Program-made: the position numbers and the translations under genes
Notes under the pieces: generated by a model
Told to the model about the DNA's origin: nothing
Seen by the model: only the letters and a program-made list of their open reading frames with translations
The model's database searches: none
Shown: positions 1 to 9,449 of the stretch, in pieces
Layout: the number at the start of each line of letters is the position of its first letter
How positions within the stretch are numbered: position 1 is the first letter of the stretch
Assembly: GCF_035974275.1 (NCBI RefSeq)
Contig: NZ_CP142422.1
Span: 3,906,001 to 3,970,000, forward strand
Origin: Chryseobacterium sp. MYb264
GTDB taxonomy: Bacteria > Bacteroidota > Bacteroidia > Flavobacteriales > Weeksellaceae
Direction of reading: 5' to 3'
DNA length: 64,000 bases

Positions 1-1571
1 CATTTAAAGATATCGAAAGTATTCCTCAGTTGGTAAAAGATTTTTTAAATCAGAATATTGAGGGATTTGAAGAAAATACGTTTTCTTTAGATCATTTTAA
101 AAATCAAATTCATAAAAAACAGAATTCTTTTACTTCAGAGCAAAGGAATATTCTGGCAGATGTTTTAGAAGGACAGCTTTCGCATCTTGAACTGTCTTCT
201 ACACAAAAAGAGTATAGAGACCAGATAAGGCAGCCCAATACTTTTACGATTACTACGGGCCATCAGTTAAATTTATTCTCGGGACCCGTTTTTTTCGTGT
301 ATAAAATTTTACAGACGATAAAAACCTGTTCCTATTTAAAACAGAATTTCCCGGATTTTAATTTTGTACCTATTTATTGGATGGCTTCGGAAGACCATGA
401 CTTTGCGGAGATCAATCATTTTAAAACAGAAAATAATTATTACGAGATCAACGAGAAATCGGGGGGTGCGGTCGGAAGAATTGAGATCAACGATACTTTT
501 TTTATTTCTGAATTTGAAAAGGAATATAAAGATTCTGTTTTCGGAACTGAATTAATTTTAATGCTGAAAGAGGCCTATAAAGTGGGAAATACTTTTACAC
601 AGGCCATCCAAATTTTGGTGAACCGATTATTTTCAGACTTTGGACTGTTGATTTTAGATGGCGATTCTTCAGGGCTTAAAGATCAGATAAAAGCTACTTT
701 TAAAGATGAACTTCTCAATTTTAGCTTATATAAAAACTCAAAAGAAAAAGTTGATTTTTTGACCGCGAAGTATGGGAAAGTTCAGGTAAATCCACGTGAA
801 ATTAATTTATTCTATCTTTCTGAAACCAGAAACAGGATTGACTTTGACGGTATAAAATATACAGTGGTAGATACAAATATTCAGTTCACGAAAGACGAAA
901 TTCTTAATGAGCTTGAAAATTATCCCGAAAAATTCAGTCCGAATGCATTAATGCGCCCGGTATATCAGGAAACCGTGTTGCCGAATTTGGCTTATATCGG
1001 AGGAAACGCCGAAATCATGTACTGGCTTGAACTGAAAGATTATTTCAACACCATCGATATTCCTTTTCCTATTCTGATTCCACGCAACTCCATATTATTC
1101 CTGAAAGAAAAAACCATTGGGAAAATGAAGAAGCTTAATCTGAATGTGGAAGACTTTTTCAAAAATTTTGCAGCCATCACCAATAATAAAATACTCGATG
1201 ATAATGCCATTCTGAAATTGTTGGAAGAAAAAGAGAAAAACCTGGTCAATAATTTCAAAGAACTGAAGTCTGTTGCTGAAAATACCGATCCGTCGTTCGG
1301 AAATATGGTAAAAGCAGAGGAAATACGACAGTTAAAATCATTCAAAAGGATGAAAAAACGTCTCCTTCATGCAGAAAAAATAAAGCAGAGAGAAATGTTG
1401 GAAAGACTAGAAAATCTATTTTTAGATGTACATCCTTCTAAGAATTGGCAGGAAAGGGTTTATAATTTTAGTGTTTTCTTCTCAGATTATGGAAATCCCT
1501 GGATTGAGAATTGTTTGGAAAGATTAGAAATTACAGAATCTCAGTTGGTTATTGTTGCTATTTGTTCATAA
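1..1571 (+). CDS. bshC: BshC, putative bacillithiol synthase (5' end outside window)
   Basis: BshC is the cysteine-adding enzyme of bacillithiol synthesis: it joins cysteine to glucosamine-malate, the last step in making this cytosolic thiol. The protein carries family landmarks such as TITTGHQLNLFSGP, YWMASEDHDFAEI and IGGNAEIMYWLELKDYF, and a C-terminal coiled-coil stretch. The frame is open to base 3 and reads FKDIESIPQLVKDFL ahead of the first usable TTG at base 30, as in the N-termini of family members. The true start therefore lies upstream of the window, and the TTG is only an internal Leu codon. The length visible (about 523 residues) is close to the usual 530. Identification is confident; activity is by family. 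Confidence 0.93.
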   Translation, partial: FKDIESIPQLVKDFLNQNIEGFEENTFSLDHFKNQIHKKQNSFTSEQRNILADVLEGQLSHLELSSTQKEYRDQIRQPNTFTITTGHQLNLFSGPVFFVYKILQTIKTCSYLKQNFPDFNFVPIYWMASEDHDFAEINHFKTENNYYEINEKSGGAVGRIEINDTFFISEFEKEYKDSVFGTELILMLKEAYKVGNTFTQAIQILVNRLFSDFGLLILDGDSSGLKDQIKATFKDELLNFSLYKNSKEKVDFLTAKYGKVQVNPREINLFYLSETRNRIDFDGIKYTVVDTNIQFTKDEILNELENYPEKFSPNALMRPVYQETVLPNLAYIGGNAEIMYWLELKDYFNTIDIPFPILIPRNSILFLKEKTIGKMKKLNLNVEDFFKNFAAITNNKILDDNAILKLLEEKEKNLVNNFKELKSVAENTDPSFGNMVKAEEIRQLKSFKRMKKRLLHAEKIKQREMLERLENLFLDVHPSKNWQERVYNFSVFFSDYGNPWIENCLERLEITESQLVIVAICS

Positions 1572-1606
1572 AAAATTTAATATTGTAAACTAATATTAAA
1601 TTTTTT

Positions 1607-2284
1607 ATGATGACAAAGAGATTTCTTACCACATGCATTGTTTTGCTGTATGGCATCGTTTCTGCGCAGACCACTCACACCGCTGTAAAGGGAGATAATA
1701 TGTACAGCATTGCCAAGCAATATGGTACTTCCGTAAATGATTTATTAAAACTTAATCCTAGATTTCAGGAAAGACAGCTGCAGGTTGGAGATGTTTTAAA
1801 ATTGAACAACAAGGGAAAGGATATCGTGCAAGGCAGATCAACCATTGCCTCACAGTTCAGCAATATTACCCTCAAAAGCACCGTGAAATGCTCTGATATT
1901 ATGAAAGACTATCATATCTCTGAGAAAGACTTAAGGGTTTTAAATCCCGATCTTGATGCCCAGCTTAAACCTGGTGGTAAAATTGTATTACCTAATGAAA
2001 ATATTGTGGAATACGAAGTGGCTATGCAGAAAGCATGGGAAAAAGGAATGGCAAAGGCTAAAAAAGAGTCAGAGAACAAAAAAAATGACCATCAGATCTC
2101 GTTGGCTAAAATTATTTTAAACCGCAATCAGGTTATTAAAAACATAGCCAGCCATTATAATATTTCAGAATCTGAACTTAAGGAGCTTAATCCGGATTTA
2201 GAGTCCAAAATAAAAGTGGAGGGAGAAATTATTTTGCCGATCGAAAAAATAAAAAATACCAAAGAATCACGTCTTACATTCTGA
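1607..2284 (+). CDS. Secreted LysM-repeat protein
   Basis: A 225-residue exported protein with a signal peptide (MMTKRFLTTCIVLLYGIVSA) and a LysM domain just after it (about residues 23-68: THTAVKGDNMYSIAKQYG, ending VGDVLKLN). Two weaker LysM-like units follow (about 85-130 and 165-212), each with the pattern of a helix, LNPDL and an I-x-LP strand. LysM modules bind N-acetylglucosamine-containing glycans such as peptidoglycan, so it probably acts in the periplasm. It resembles the N-terminal half of the larger LysM protein at 2821 and may be a shortened paralogue. No catalytic domain is visible. It ends at a strong terminator. Confidence 0.8.
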   Translation: MMTKRFLTTCIVLLYGIVSAQTTHTAVKGDNMYSIAKQYGTSVNDLLKLNPRFQERQLQVGDVLKLNNKGKDIVQGRSTIASQFSNITLKSTVKCSDIMKDYHISEKDLRVLNPDLDAQLKPGGKIVLPNENIVEYEVAMQKAWEKGMAKAKKESENKKNDHQISLAKIILNRNQVIKNIASHYNISESELKELNPDLESKIKVEGEIILPIEKIKNTKESRLTF

Positions 2285-2295
2285 TCATACATAGA

Positions 2296-2321
2296 CCTGG
2301 CATTACGCCAGGTTTTTTTTT
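2296..2321 (+). terminator. Rho-independent terminator
   Basis: CCTGGC and GCCAGG form a stem around a five-base loop and are followed by nine T residues, directly after the LysM gene. Confidence 0.9.
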
Positions 2322-2322
2322 C

Positions 2323-2343
2323 ATTATTATTATTATTATTATT
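2323..2343. repeat. (ATT)7 microsatellite
   Basis: Seven perfect ATT units begin one base after the terminator T-run. Non-coding; likely variable in copy number between strains. Confidence 0.9.
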
Positions 2344-2770
2344 AGAATAGGATAGAAAGAACCTTAAAAAATCAAAAATCAAGCGCCATCTCACAATAGA
2401 TATTTCGATACAAAAAAAAGCGCTAAGTCTTGTTTTACCTCAAAATGTATTTTTCGCCTCAGTGTTTTATTTTAAAAATCCGTTTAGACTTTTCAGTAAA
2501 ATTTTTTATCTCTTTTTATAGTTCTTTTTTTAAATTTGTATAAACAGATTCTGAGTTGTTTTTTTATTTGAACACTTGAGGAGAAACCGGGACAGGGAAT
2601 GGGCAGCTGGTTTCTGAGAATGCAAAAAAGGGAAAATTAATTCAAAATAATAATGTATATATTTCCGTTAAATTTTCCAGCGACTCCGTATAAGATAAAA
2701 TGATTTGATTATTTTTATCCATTTATGATGAGCTTTTCTATTACTATTGAGATTTTCAAAATTAATAGGT
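2344..2770. other. Intergenic, no gene seen
   Basis: AT-rich sequence of about 430 bases between the two LysM genes. I see no ORF with coding character, no RNA gene and no clear repeat in it. Confidence 0.6.
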
Positions 2771-2801
2771 ATTGTTATTTAATTTGAAAGAAGTATTTTT
2801 G
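2771..2801 (+). promoter_or_regulatory. Promoter of the LysM/PBP1 gene
   Basis: ATTG (one base off the -33 TTTG), 19 bases, then TATTTTTG, an exact match to the Bacteroidetes -7 box TAnnTTTG. It lies 20 bases before the ATG at 2821. Confidence 0.65.
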
Positions 2802-2820
2802 TACATTATAATGATCGACT

Positions 2821-4752
2821 ATGATAAAGAGGTTTTTTATTCTATCCGGTTTATGTATGGTTTTGGGAGTATCTGCTCAGAAATCCCACACCGTTGCAAA
2901 AGGAGATAATCCTTATAATATTGCAAAAAGATACGGAATGACTGTAGATGAATTGCTTAAAATGAATCCGAAGTTTAAAGACGGCAAATTGGCAATTGGT
3001 GATGTTTTATCCGTAAAGAGTGATAAAGCAACAAGCTCAGCTCCAAAAACGGCAGCTGCTGAAAAGCCTAAAGCAACCGGTACTTCGCAGGTTGGAAAAA
3101 TTATTTTGCAGCCTAAACAAACCATCTACGGAATAACCAAGCAATATCGTATTTCGGAAACTGATCTTAGAAAACTGAATCCCGAACTGGATTCTCACAT
3201 GAAAATTGGTGACGAGATCACTTTACCTCTTGAAAGCATTAAAAAATATGGTGGCGAGCAGGCTGTAGCAGCAGTTTCAACACCTGATCCCGTGGAACAG
3301 GCAAGAGAAGAAATGCCGGCTTCAACTGCGGTTGGTGAAAAGTATGTTGTTCAGCCAAAAGATAATTATTACAGGATTTCTAAACAGTTTTCTATTTCTC
3401 AGCAGGAACTTTTCGCTTTGAATCCGGGATTGGAGGAAAAAGGATTGAAACCTGGAGAAAGCATTATCATAAAAAAATCAAATACAACTCCGGTTGCTGA
3501 CTCTTCTTCTAATTCAAAAACAAAGGTAGATTCAGGAAACGAAAGATCTTCAGCCAATGCAACGGCTATTGCTGATGATTTTGTAACATATACCGTTCAG
3601 CAGGGTGATACCGTATTCTCCATTGTGAATAAATACGGAATTTCAATTGATGAATTAATTGCACTAAACCCTGATCTTTCTCATGGTTTGAAGACCGGAA
3701 TGGTTTTAAAGATCAAAAAGCTGGATCCAGCTTACGTGAAAAAAAACGGGGATGCGCTAAGTGTTGTCTTGATGCTTCCTTTCGGATACAGTACCAACGA
3801 AACACAGTACAGAGCCATGGCGATGGATTTCCTTACGGGAGCGAAATTGGCGATTGAAAGAAATGCGCGAAACGGACAGAAACTTGAGGTGAAAATAGTA
3901 GACTCAGGAAACGAAGCAACTTTCAGAAATTCTCTGACTCAGTTGCATCCTGATAATACAGATTTAATTATCGGCCCGTTCTTCAAGTCGAATGTGGTAG
4001 ATGTTCTTGACTTTACTAAAAATCAAAAAATCCCGATTGTGGCACCTTTTGCCAACTCTCCGGAATTATATAACTACAGCAATTTGATTATCGTTGAAAC
4101 AAATGATCAAACGTATGCTGATAAAATTGTTGAGGAAGTGAAGGCTTCTTATTCAGATCAAAAAATCTATGTGGTGGCAGGTGCTAAAAAAGAAAATGCC
4201 AATTACATTAAAGCTGGTCTTGAAAAAACTTTGAAAAGCCCAACGATAACGATTGTGAATTCTCCGGCAGATATTCAGCTGGATCAAAATATGATGACAG
4301 GGCAGTCTGCTCCGGTAATCGCGATTTTGGCAAATGATGATTCGGCGGCGGGTGAAGCGTTCTCCAATAAAGTGATCGCTTTATCTAAAGAAGTTCAGGG
4401 CGTAAAAGCATTCAGTATGTATTATGCTCCAAGCTTTGAAAGAAAAGTGGATGATCTTAGCCAGGCCAATTTGGTTTATTTGATGGACAGAAAGATCAAT
4501 ACCGACGGAAGTTTTGAAAAAGAAATTCTGGCGGCTTATAAAAGCAAATATTGTAAAACACCTCCTAAATATGCCATTGTTGGTTTCGATGTTGTGAACG
4601 ATATGTTAACCAGAGAAAATAAAAAAGGAGAAATTTTCAAACAGATGAATAAGGTTCAGACTCAGCTGGCTACCAAGTTTGAGTTTGTAAAAGCCAAAGC
4701 AAATGGTGCTTATGTAAATACTGGTTATAGAGTAATCAGATTGGTTCCGTAA
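2821..4752 (+). CDS. LysM repeats + type 1 periplasmic-binding-like protein
   Basis: A 643-residue exported protein with a signal peptide (residues 1-19). Four LysM units follow, near residues 22-67, 95-140, 175-220 and 256-300; the first and last carry HTVAKGDNPYNIAKRYG and YTVQQGDTVFSIVNKYG. From about residue 312 a domain of the type 1 periplasmic binding fold follows (VVLMLPFGYS, DLIIGPFFKSNVVDVLDF, IPIVAPFANS). This PBP1-plus-LysM arrangement is widespread in flavobacteria. By architecture it sits on peptidoglycan in the periplasm; the ligand and role are not known. It has its own promoter, and fabD follows in the same direction. Confidence 0.85.
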   Translation: MIKRFFILSGLCMVLGVSAQKSHTVAKGDNPYNIAKRYGMTVDELLKMNPKFKDGKLAIGDVLSVKSDKATSSAPKTAAAEKPKATGTSQVGKIILQPKQTIYGITKQYRISETDLRKLNPELDSHMKIGDEITLPLESIKKYGGEQAVAAVSTPDPVEQAREEMPASTAVGEKYVVQPKDNYYRISKQFSISQQELFALNPGLEEKGLKPGESIIIKKSNTTPVADSSSNSKTKVDSGNERSSANATAIADDFVTYTVQQGDTVFSIVNKYGISIDELIALNPDLSHGLKTGMVLKIKKLDPAYVKKNGDALSVVLMLPFGYSTNETQYRAMAMDFLTGAKLAIERNARNGQKLEVKIVDSGNEATFRNSLTQLHPDNTDLIIGPFFKSNVVDVLDFTKNQKIPIVAPFANSPELYNYSNLIIVETNDQTYADKIVEEVKASYSDQKIYVVAGAKKENANYIKAGLEKTLKSPTITIVNSPADIQLDQNMMTGQSAPVIAILANDDSAAGEAFSNKVIALSKEVQGVKAFSMYYAPSFERKVDDLSQANLVYLMDRKINTDGSFEKEILAAYKSKYCKTPPKYAIVGFDVVNDMLTRENKKGEIFKQMNKVQTQLATKFEFVKAKANGAYVNTGYRVIRLVP

Positions 4753-4773
4753 GGATATTATTAACATTATATT

Positions 4774-4781
4774 TATATTTG
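4774..4781 (+). promoter_or_regulatory. -7 box of the fabD promoter
   Basis: TATATTTG matches TAnnTTTG exactly, 21 bases before the fabD ATG. No good TTTG is found at the expected distance upstream, so only the -7 box is claimed. Confidence 0.5.
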
Positions 4782-4802
4782 CAAAATATTTTAAATTACT
4801 AA

Positions 4803-5678
4803 ATGAAAGCACTTGTATTTCCTGGGCAGGGTTCTCAGTTCGTAGGAATGGGAAAAGAATTATACGATTCTAGAAAAGACATTAAGGACTTAATGGAATC
4901 TGCCAATGAAATTTTAGGTTTCGATATTCTTTCTATTATGTTTAATGGAGCGGATGAAGACCTTAAGAAAACTGAGGTTACGCAACCTTCAATCTTTATA
5001 CATTCAGTAGCGGCTCTTAAAGCGGTGAACGGTCTTGGCGCTGAAATGGTGGCAGGACATTCTTTAGGAGAATTTTCAGCATTGGTTGCCAATGGCGTTT
5101 TATCTTTTGACGACGGTTTGAAACTGGTTTCCGAAAGAGCAAAAGCAATGCAGGCAGCTTGCGATGCCAATCCAAGTTCTATGGCGGCAATTTTAGGATT
5201 GGAAGATGCTAAAGTGGAAGAAATTTGTGCTACGATCAGCGGTATTGTGGTTCCTGCAAATTACAACTGTCCCGGACAATTGGTAATTTCCGGTGAAACA
5301 ACGGCAGTTGAAGAAGCTTGTGTAAAATTAAAAGAAGCCGGAGCAAAAAGAGCATTATTGCTACCTGTAAACGGTGCTTTCCATTCTCCATTGATGCAAC
5401 CTGCACAAGAGAGACTGGCTTCTGCGATTGAAAAAACAAAATTCAGAAAAGCAACAATCCCAGTTTATCAGAATATCACGACTACCGCGATTACTGATCC
5501 TGATGAGATTAAAAATAATCTTATTGCACAATTGACAGGTCCTGTAAAATGGACGCAGTCTGTTCAGAATATGATCAAAGACGGGGCTAACAACTTCATT
5601 GAAGTAGGTCCTGGGAAAACCCTTCAGGGATTGATCAAGAAAATTGACGGATCTGTATCTGTTGCTTCTGCAATCTAA
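4803..5678 (+). CDS. fabD: Malonyl-CoA:ACP transacylase FabD
   Basis: FabD moves malonyl from CoA to acyl carrier protein, supplying the extender unit for fatty-acid synthesis in the cytosol. The 291-residue length is normal. Visible landmarks are FPGQGSQFVGMGKELY at the N-terminus, the nucleophile motif GHSLGEFSALV (catalytic Ser), the conserved Arg region following SERAKAMQ, and the catalytic His in NGAFHSPLM. GPGKTLQGLIKK closes the fold. The GHMP kinase gene starts 8 bases after the stop, so the two are probably co-transcribed. Confidence 0.96.
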   Translation: MKALVFPGQGSQFVGMGKELYDSRKDIKDLMESANEILGFDILSIMFNGADEDLKKTEVTQPSIFIHSVAALKAVNGLGAEMVAGHSLGEFSALVANGVLSFDDGLKLVSERAKAMQAACDANPSSMAAILGLEDAKVEEICATISGIVVPANYNCPGQLVISGETTAVEEACVKLKEAGAKRALLLPVNGAFHSPLMQPAQERLASAIEKTKFRKATIPVYQNITTTAITDPDEIKNNLIAQLTGPVKWTQSVQNMIKDGANNFIEVGPGKTLQGLIKKIDGSVSVASAI

Positions 5679-5686
5679 ATAAAAAT

Positions 5687-6592
5687 ATGGGCGAGATATT
5701 TTCACCGGGAAAGCTGATGCTTACTTCAGAATATTTCGCAATGGATGGAGCTCTTGTCTTAGCGGTACCTACCAAGCTGGGACAAGAGTTTTACTTTGAA
5801 GAAAATTACGATGGGAATTCTCTTATTTTCTGGGAAGCCTATCATCAAAACAAATTATGGTTAAAGGCTGTCATTGATTACAAAAACTGGCAGATCATCG
5901 AAACCAATAGTATTTCCAGTGCTGAATTTATTTTAAAAACCTTAAAAAATGTTCAGTCACTTTCTACAATCAAATTCAAGAACGATTTTAGTTATCATTT
6001 AAAAACCAACCTTCAGTTTCCTGCAGATTACGGTTTGGGAAGCAGTTCTACGCTGATGACCAATCTTGCGGAATGGGCGGAGATTGATCCTTTTTATTTA
6101 AATTCAATCAGTTTAGGCGGCAGCGGATACGATATTGCGGTGGCAAAAGAGAAATCTGCAGTGCTGTTTCAAAGCAAACCTGAGATTACATATGAAAGGA
6201 CGAATTTCAAACCTTCTTTTAAAGATGAACTTATTTTTATTCATTTAAATCAGAAGCAGGATAGCCGTGAAGGAATCAATTTTTACAAGTCTAAAACAAA
6301 GTCTCAAAAATTGGTTGATGAATTTTCGAATCTTACAAGAAATATTTTAGTATGTAACGAATTGGAAAATTTTTCTGAACTAATGTTAATTCATGAGCAA
6401 CAAATTTCGAAATTCCTTGAAATTCCTACAGTTAGAGAGCGTTTCTTTGAGGACATCCCCGTTTTTGTGAAAAGTTTGGGAGCTTGGGGTGGAGATTTTG
6501 TCATGAGCTCAAAATTTGATGGCTTTGAGGACTATTTTTGGGAGAAAGGTTTTCGCACAATTTTCAATTGGAAAGATTTAATTAGTTTGTAA
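5687..6592 (+). CDS. GYDIA-family GHMP kinase
   Basis: A 301-residue small-molecule kinase of the GHMP fold. It shows the N-terminal SPGKLMLTSEYF motif, the ATP-binding glycine/serine loop in DYGLGSSSTL and the hallmark GGSGYDIAVAK that gives this Bacteroidetes family its name. Relatives with this fold phosphorylate mevalonate-pathway intermediates, homoserine or sugars. By family this protein may act in isoprenoid synthesis, but the substrate cannot be read from the sequence. It sits 8 bases after fabD, suggesting an operon in lipid metabolism. Confidence 0.85.
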   Translation: MGEIFSPGKLMLTSEYFAMDGALVLAVPTKLGQEFYFEENYDGNSLIFWEAYHQNKLWLKAVIDYKNWQIIETNSISSAEFILKTLKNVQSLSTIKFKNDFSYHLKTNLQFPADYGLGSSSTLMTNLAEWAEIDPFYLNSISLGGSGYDIAVAKEKSAVLFQSKPEITYERTNFKPSFKDELIFIHLNQKQDSREGINFYKSKTKSQKLVDEFSNLTRNILVCNELENFSELMLIHEQQISKFLEIPTVRERFFEDIPVFVKSLGAWGGDFVMSSKFDGFEDYFWEKGFRTIFNWKDLISL

Positions 6593-6676
6593 TCAGTTTG
6601 TTATAAACTTGTTTTTTTATTTGCCATTCTGACTTATATCATTATATTTAAATCACTTTTAACAATTAATTAATAT

Positions 6677-6684
6677 TAATTTTG
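6677..6684 (+). promoter_or_regulatory. -7 box of the pckA promoter
   Basis: TAATTTTG fits TAnnTTTG. The TTG at 6682, which could be read as an upstream start, lies inside this box, so transcription would begin near 6691 and translation at the ATG at 6721. Confidence 0.55.
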
Positions 6685-6720
6685 TTGAACCCTAATATTG
6701 AAATAGAAAATATAAGTAAA

Positions 6721-8340
6721 ATGAAACACGCTAAAATCATCCAGGATTTAGAAAAACTAGGGATTAAAGGAAGTTATGAGGTCATTTATAATCCTTCGTA
6801 TGAAGAATTATATCAGGCTGAAGTTTCTTCTGAAAATCAAGGCTTTGAGAAAGCTGAGCTTACGGAATCTGGTGCAGTATCAGTAAAAACAGGAATTTTC
6901 ACAGGTCGTTCACCTAAAGACAGGTTTATTGTTCAGGATGATGTTACAAAAGACACGATTTTTTGGGACGGTAAAGTAAACTTGCCAACCTCTCCGGAAA
7001 TTTTCCAGTCTTGTAAAGACTTAGTGCTGAACCAGCTTTCTGGTGCAAAAAAAATCTATGTGGTAGATGCATTCTGCGGAACGAATACAGACACGAGATT
7101 AAAAGTAAGGTTCATCGTTGAAGTAGCGTGGCAGGCGCATTTCGTTACGAATATGTTCATCCGTCCTTCTCATTATGAGTTGGAAAGCTTTGGAGAACCT
7201 GATTTTACAGTCATCAATGGATCTAAAACGACAAATCCGAACTGGGAAGAGCAAGGATTAAACTCTGAAAACTTCGTGATGTTCAACCTTACCGAAAAGC
7301 TTCAGATCATTGGAGGAACCTGGTATGGTGGAGAAATGAAGAAAGGAATGTTTGCCATGATGAATTATTACCTTCCTTTGAAAGGGATGGCTTCTATGCA
7401 CTGTTCTGCAAACGTAGGTGAAGAAGGAGATGTTGCTCTTTTCTTCGGTCTTTCAGGAACAGGGAAAACCACTTTGTCTGCAGATCCGAAAAGATATCTG
7501 ATCGGTGATGATGAGCATGGTTGGGACAACAATGGAGTATTCAATTATGAAGGAGGTTGCTATGCAAAAGTAATTGACCTTTCAGAAGAAAAAGAGCCGG
7601 ATATTTTCCGAGCAATTAAAAGAGATGCGCTTCTTGAAAACGTAGTAGTTCATGACGGAATTGCTGATTATACAGACGGATCTATCACAGAAAACACGAG
7701 AGTTTCTTATCCTATTTACAATATTAATAAAATTGTTTTGCCTTCAAAAGCAGGACACGCGAGCAAGATCGTTTATCTTTCTGCAGATGCTTTCGGCGTA
7801 TTGCCTCCGGTTTCTATTTTGGATGAAGATCAGGCACAGTACCACTTCCTTTGTGGGTATACTTCAAAGTTAGCCGGAACAGAAAGAGGAATTACAGAAC
7901 CTCAACCTTCATTTTCGCCGGCATTTGGTGAGGCATTCTTAACATTGCACCCAACAATGTATTCAAAAACATTGATCGGTAAAATGAAAGAACACGGCGC
8001 TAAAGCGTATCTGGTAAACACAGGTTGGAACGGAACAGGAAAAAGAATTTCTCTAAAAGACACAAGAGCGATCATTGATTCCATCATCGATGGATCTATT
8101 GAAAATGCTCCGAAAACAAGAATTCCAATTATGAATCTTGAAGTTCCTACAGAATTGCCAAACGTTTCTGAAGGCATTCTAGATCCAAGAAATACATATA
8201 ACGAAGTTTCTGAATGGGAAGAAAAAGCGAAAGACTTAGCTTCAAGATATATCAAAAACTTTGAACAATATTGTAACACCGAAGAGGGCAAAAAGCTTAT
8301 CGCTTCAGGTCCTCAGTTACAGGAACAAGCAATTAACTAA
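6721..8340 (+). CDS. pckA: Phosphoenolpyruvate carboxykinase (ATP)
   Basis: Converts oxaloacetate and ATP to phosphoenolpyruvate and CO2, the entry step of gluconeogenesis. The protein from the ATG at 6721 is 539 residues, the usual length. It carries [11 protein letters not shown], the kinase loop [16 protein letters not shown], the metal-binding GDDEHGW segment and RISYPIYNI-like sequence downstream. An in-frame TTG at 6682 would add 13 residues but overlaps the -7 box, so I prefer the ATG. A strong terminator follows directly, so the gene is likely a single-gene unit. Confidence 0.96.
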   Translation: MKHAKIIQDLEKLGIKGSYEVIYNPSYEELYQAEVSSENQGFEKAELTESGAVSVKTGIFTGRSPKDRFIVQDDVTKDTIFWDGKVNLPTSPEIFQSCKDLVLNQLSGAKKIYVVDAFCGTNTDTRLKVRFIVEVAWQAHFVTNMFIRPSHYELESFGEPDFTVINGSKTTNPNWEEQGLNSENFVMFNLTEKLQIIGGTWYGGEMKKGMFAMMNYYLPLKGMASMHCSANVGEEGDVALFFGLSGTGKTTLSADPKRYLIGDDEHGWDNNGVFNYEGGCYAKVIDLSEEKEPDIFRAIKRDALLENVVVHDGIADYTDGSITENTRVSYPIYNINKIVLPSKAGHASKIVYLSADAFGVLPPVSILDEDQAQYHFLCGYTSKLAGTERGITEPQPSFSPAFGEAFLTLHPTMYSKTLIGKMKEHGAKAYLVNTGWNGTGKRISLKDTRAIIDSIIDGSIENAPKTRIPIMNLEVPTELPNVSEGILDPRNTYNEVSEWEEKAKDLASRYIKNFEQYCNTEEGKKLIASGPQLQEQAIN

Positions 8341-8347
8341 ATTAGGA

Positions 8348-8374
8348 AGCCTCATCATTGATGAGGCTTTTTTT
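8348..8374 (+). terminator. Terminator of pckA
   Basis: AGCCTCATC and GATGAGGCT form a nine-base-pair stem around ATT, followed by a T-run, eight bases after the stop codon. Confidence 0.92.
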
Positions 8375-8440
8375 ATGCTTTTAGCTGCGTTGAAAGGTAT
8401 TGTATGACTAATTACAAATACAAAAGATAGTATTAGTAAT

Positions 8441-8466
8441 ATCATGCTGAGCTTCTCAAAGCATAA
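8441..8466. repeat. Short dispersed repeat (ATGCTGAGCTT type)
   Basis: ATCATGCTGAGCTTCTCAAAGCATAA is of the short semi-palindromic type (CATGCTGAG...CAAAGCAT) often seen between flavobacterial genes. A related copy lies inside rhs coding sequence at 23531-23560. Confidence 0.6.
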
Positions 8467-8467
8467 A

Positions 8468-8875
8468 TTACTTCAAACTCAAAATTGCCAATCGATATCC
8501 ATTCATTCCAAAACCGGATAAAACCGCATCAGAATTTGCTGCCGTTACCGACTTCTGACGAAATTCTTCTCTCTTGTAAATATTACTAATGTGAACTTCA
8601 ATTTTCTGCTTCTGAATATTCTTTAAACAATCGGTAATAGCATAAGAATAATGAGTAAACGCTCCCGGATTAATCACCAAAGCATCAAAATCATCTTTCT
8701 GAAGACGGTTAATCAATTCACCTTCAATATTTGATTGATAATAAGATATTTCATGGATAGGAAATTCAGATTGTAATTTCTGTAAATAATCCTCCATCGT
8801 TACCGTTCCGTAAATTTCAGGTTCTCGGGTACCTAACAGATTAAGATTAGGACCGTTTACAATTAAAATTTTCAT
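8468..8875 (-). CDS. aroQ: 3-dehydroquinate dehydratase, type II
   Basis: Dehydrates 3-dehydroquinate to 3-dehydroshikimate in the shikimate pathway, as a cytosolic dodecamer. The 135-residue length is slightly short for the family (about 140-150). Motifs are clear: NGPNLNLLGTREPEIYG with the catalytic Arg and Tyr, SNIEGELINRLQ, NPGAFTHYSYAI and the catalytic His in EVHISNIYKREEFR. It runs convergent with pckA. No promoter of the standard form was found upstream. Confidence 0.95.
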   Translation of the reverse strand: MKILIVNGPNLNLLGTREPEIYGTVTMEDYLQKLQSEFPIHEISYYQSNIEGELINRLQKDDFDALVINPGAFTHYSYAITDCLKNIQKQKIEVHISNIYKREEFRQKSVTAANSDAVLSGFGMNGYRLAILSLK

Positions 8876-8907
8876 ATCATAAAATTAAAAACTTTTTTTG
8901 AATTTCC

Positions 8908-9051
8908 GCTCCGTCAGTTCGAGTATTTTTCGCAGCGCAGCGGAGAAAAATGTATCGAGAACCGATATTCTAAAGCCAAAATTCGACTTCGCAACAAAAC
9001 TTCTCGATACGATTTTTTTCAAAAATCTACTTGAAGTGACGAGGATCGTAT
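8908..9051. repeat. Intergenic inverted-repeat element
   Basis: The stretch holds paired segments: GTCAGTTCGAGTA near the left end against TACTTGAAGTGAC near the right, and TATCGAGAA against TTCTCGATA inside. GC-rich spacer CGCAGCGCAGCGG lies between. It could fold into a long hairpin. Elements of this look are common between genes in Chryseobacterium and relatives; I see no ORF in it. Confidence 0.55.
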
Positions 9052-9226
9052 GGATTACATTTTACGTATAGTGTAGCTTTAAAAGCAATTTCATTCATTA
9101 CATTATTTTTAATGATATTTCTCATATTTAAAAATTTAACAATTTATATAACTGTCTATTTTGAAGGTTTTTAAAATAAATTTAACATAATTTTCATAAA
9201 ATTATAATCAAAAATTTTAAAGTCTA

Positions 9227-9258
9227 CTTGTTTTGTAGACTATTTGTTTTTAGATTTG
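9227..9258 (+). promoter_or_regulatory. Promoter of the SAM-riboswitch/susCD unit
   Basis: CTTG, 20 bases, TAGATTTG: a near-consensus Bacteroidetes promoter whose start would fall about 10 bases before the riboswitch. Confidence 0.65.
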
Positions 9259-9275
9259 CAAACATATTTCGATCG

Positions 9276-9371
9276 GCTTATAAAGAAAGATGGAGGGAAC
9301 TGACCCTGTGAAATCTTAACAACCTGCGTGAGGCAAGGTGTTACATTCAGCCTTAAAAAGGAAAGATAAGC
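9276..9371 (+). ncRNA. SAM-I-type riboswitch
   Basis: P1 is closed by GCTTAT (9276-9281) and ATAAGC (9366-9371). Inside are the S-box core stretches GATGGAGGGAACTGACCC, TGTGAAATCTTAACAACC and GCAAGGTGTTACATTCAGCC, close to the family consensus. S-box RNAs bind S-adenosylmethionine and normally turn expression off when it is plentiful. Downstream, AAGCAATAA (9368-9376) can pair with TTATTGGTGCTT, which would compete with P1. The exact switching mechanism cannot be decided by eye. It controls the susC/susD pair. Confidence 0.85.
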
Positions 9372-9449
9372 AATAATTTAATCATATTTATTGGTGCTTG
9401 TTGTTGTCTTTTTTGTAAAAGGTTGATTTTTAATTAATGTTAAACAAAA

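Noticed and set aside
30..1571. TTG at base 30 as start of bshC
   Set aside because: The frame is open to the window edge and reads like BshC N-termini before it, so the start lies outside.
6682..6720. TTG start giving a 13-residue longer PckA
   Set aside because: The TTG is inside the -7 box, and the ATG at 6721 gives the standard length.
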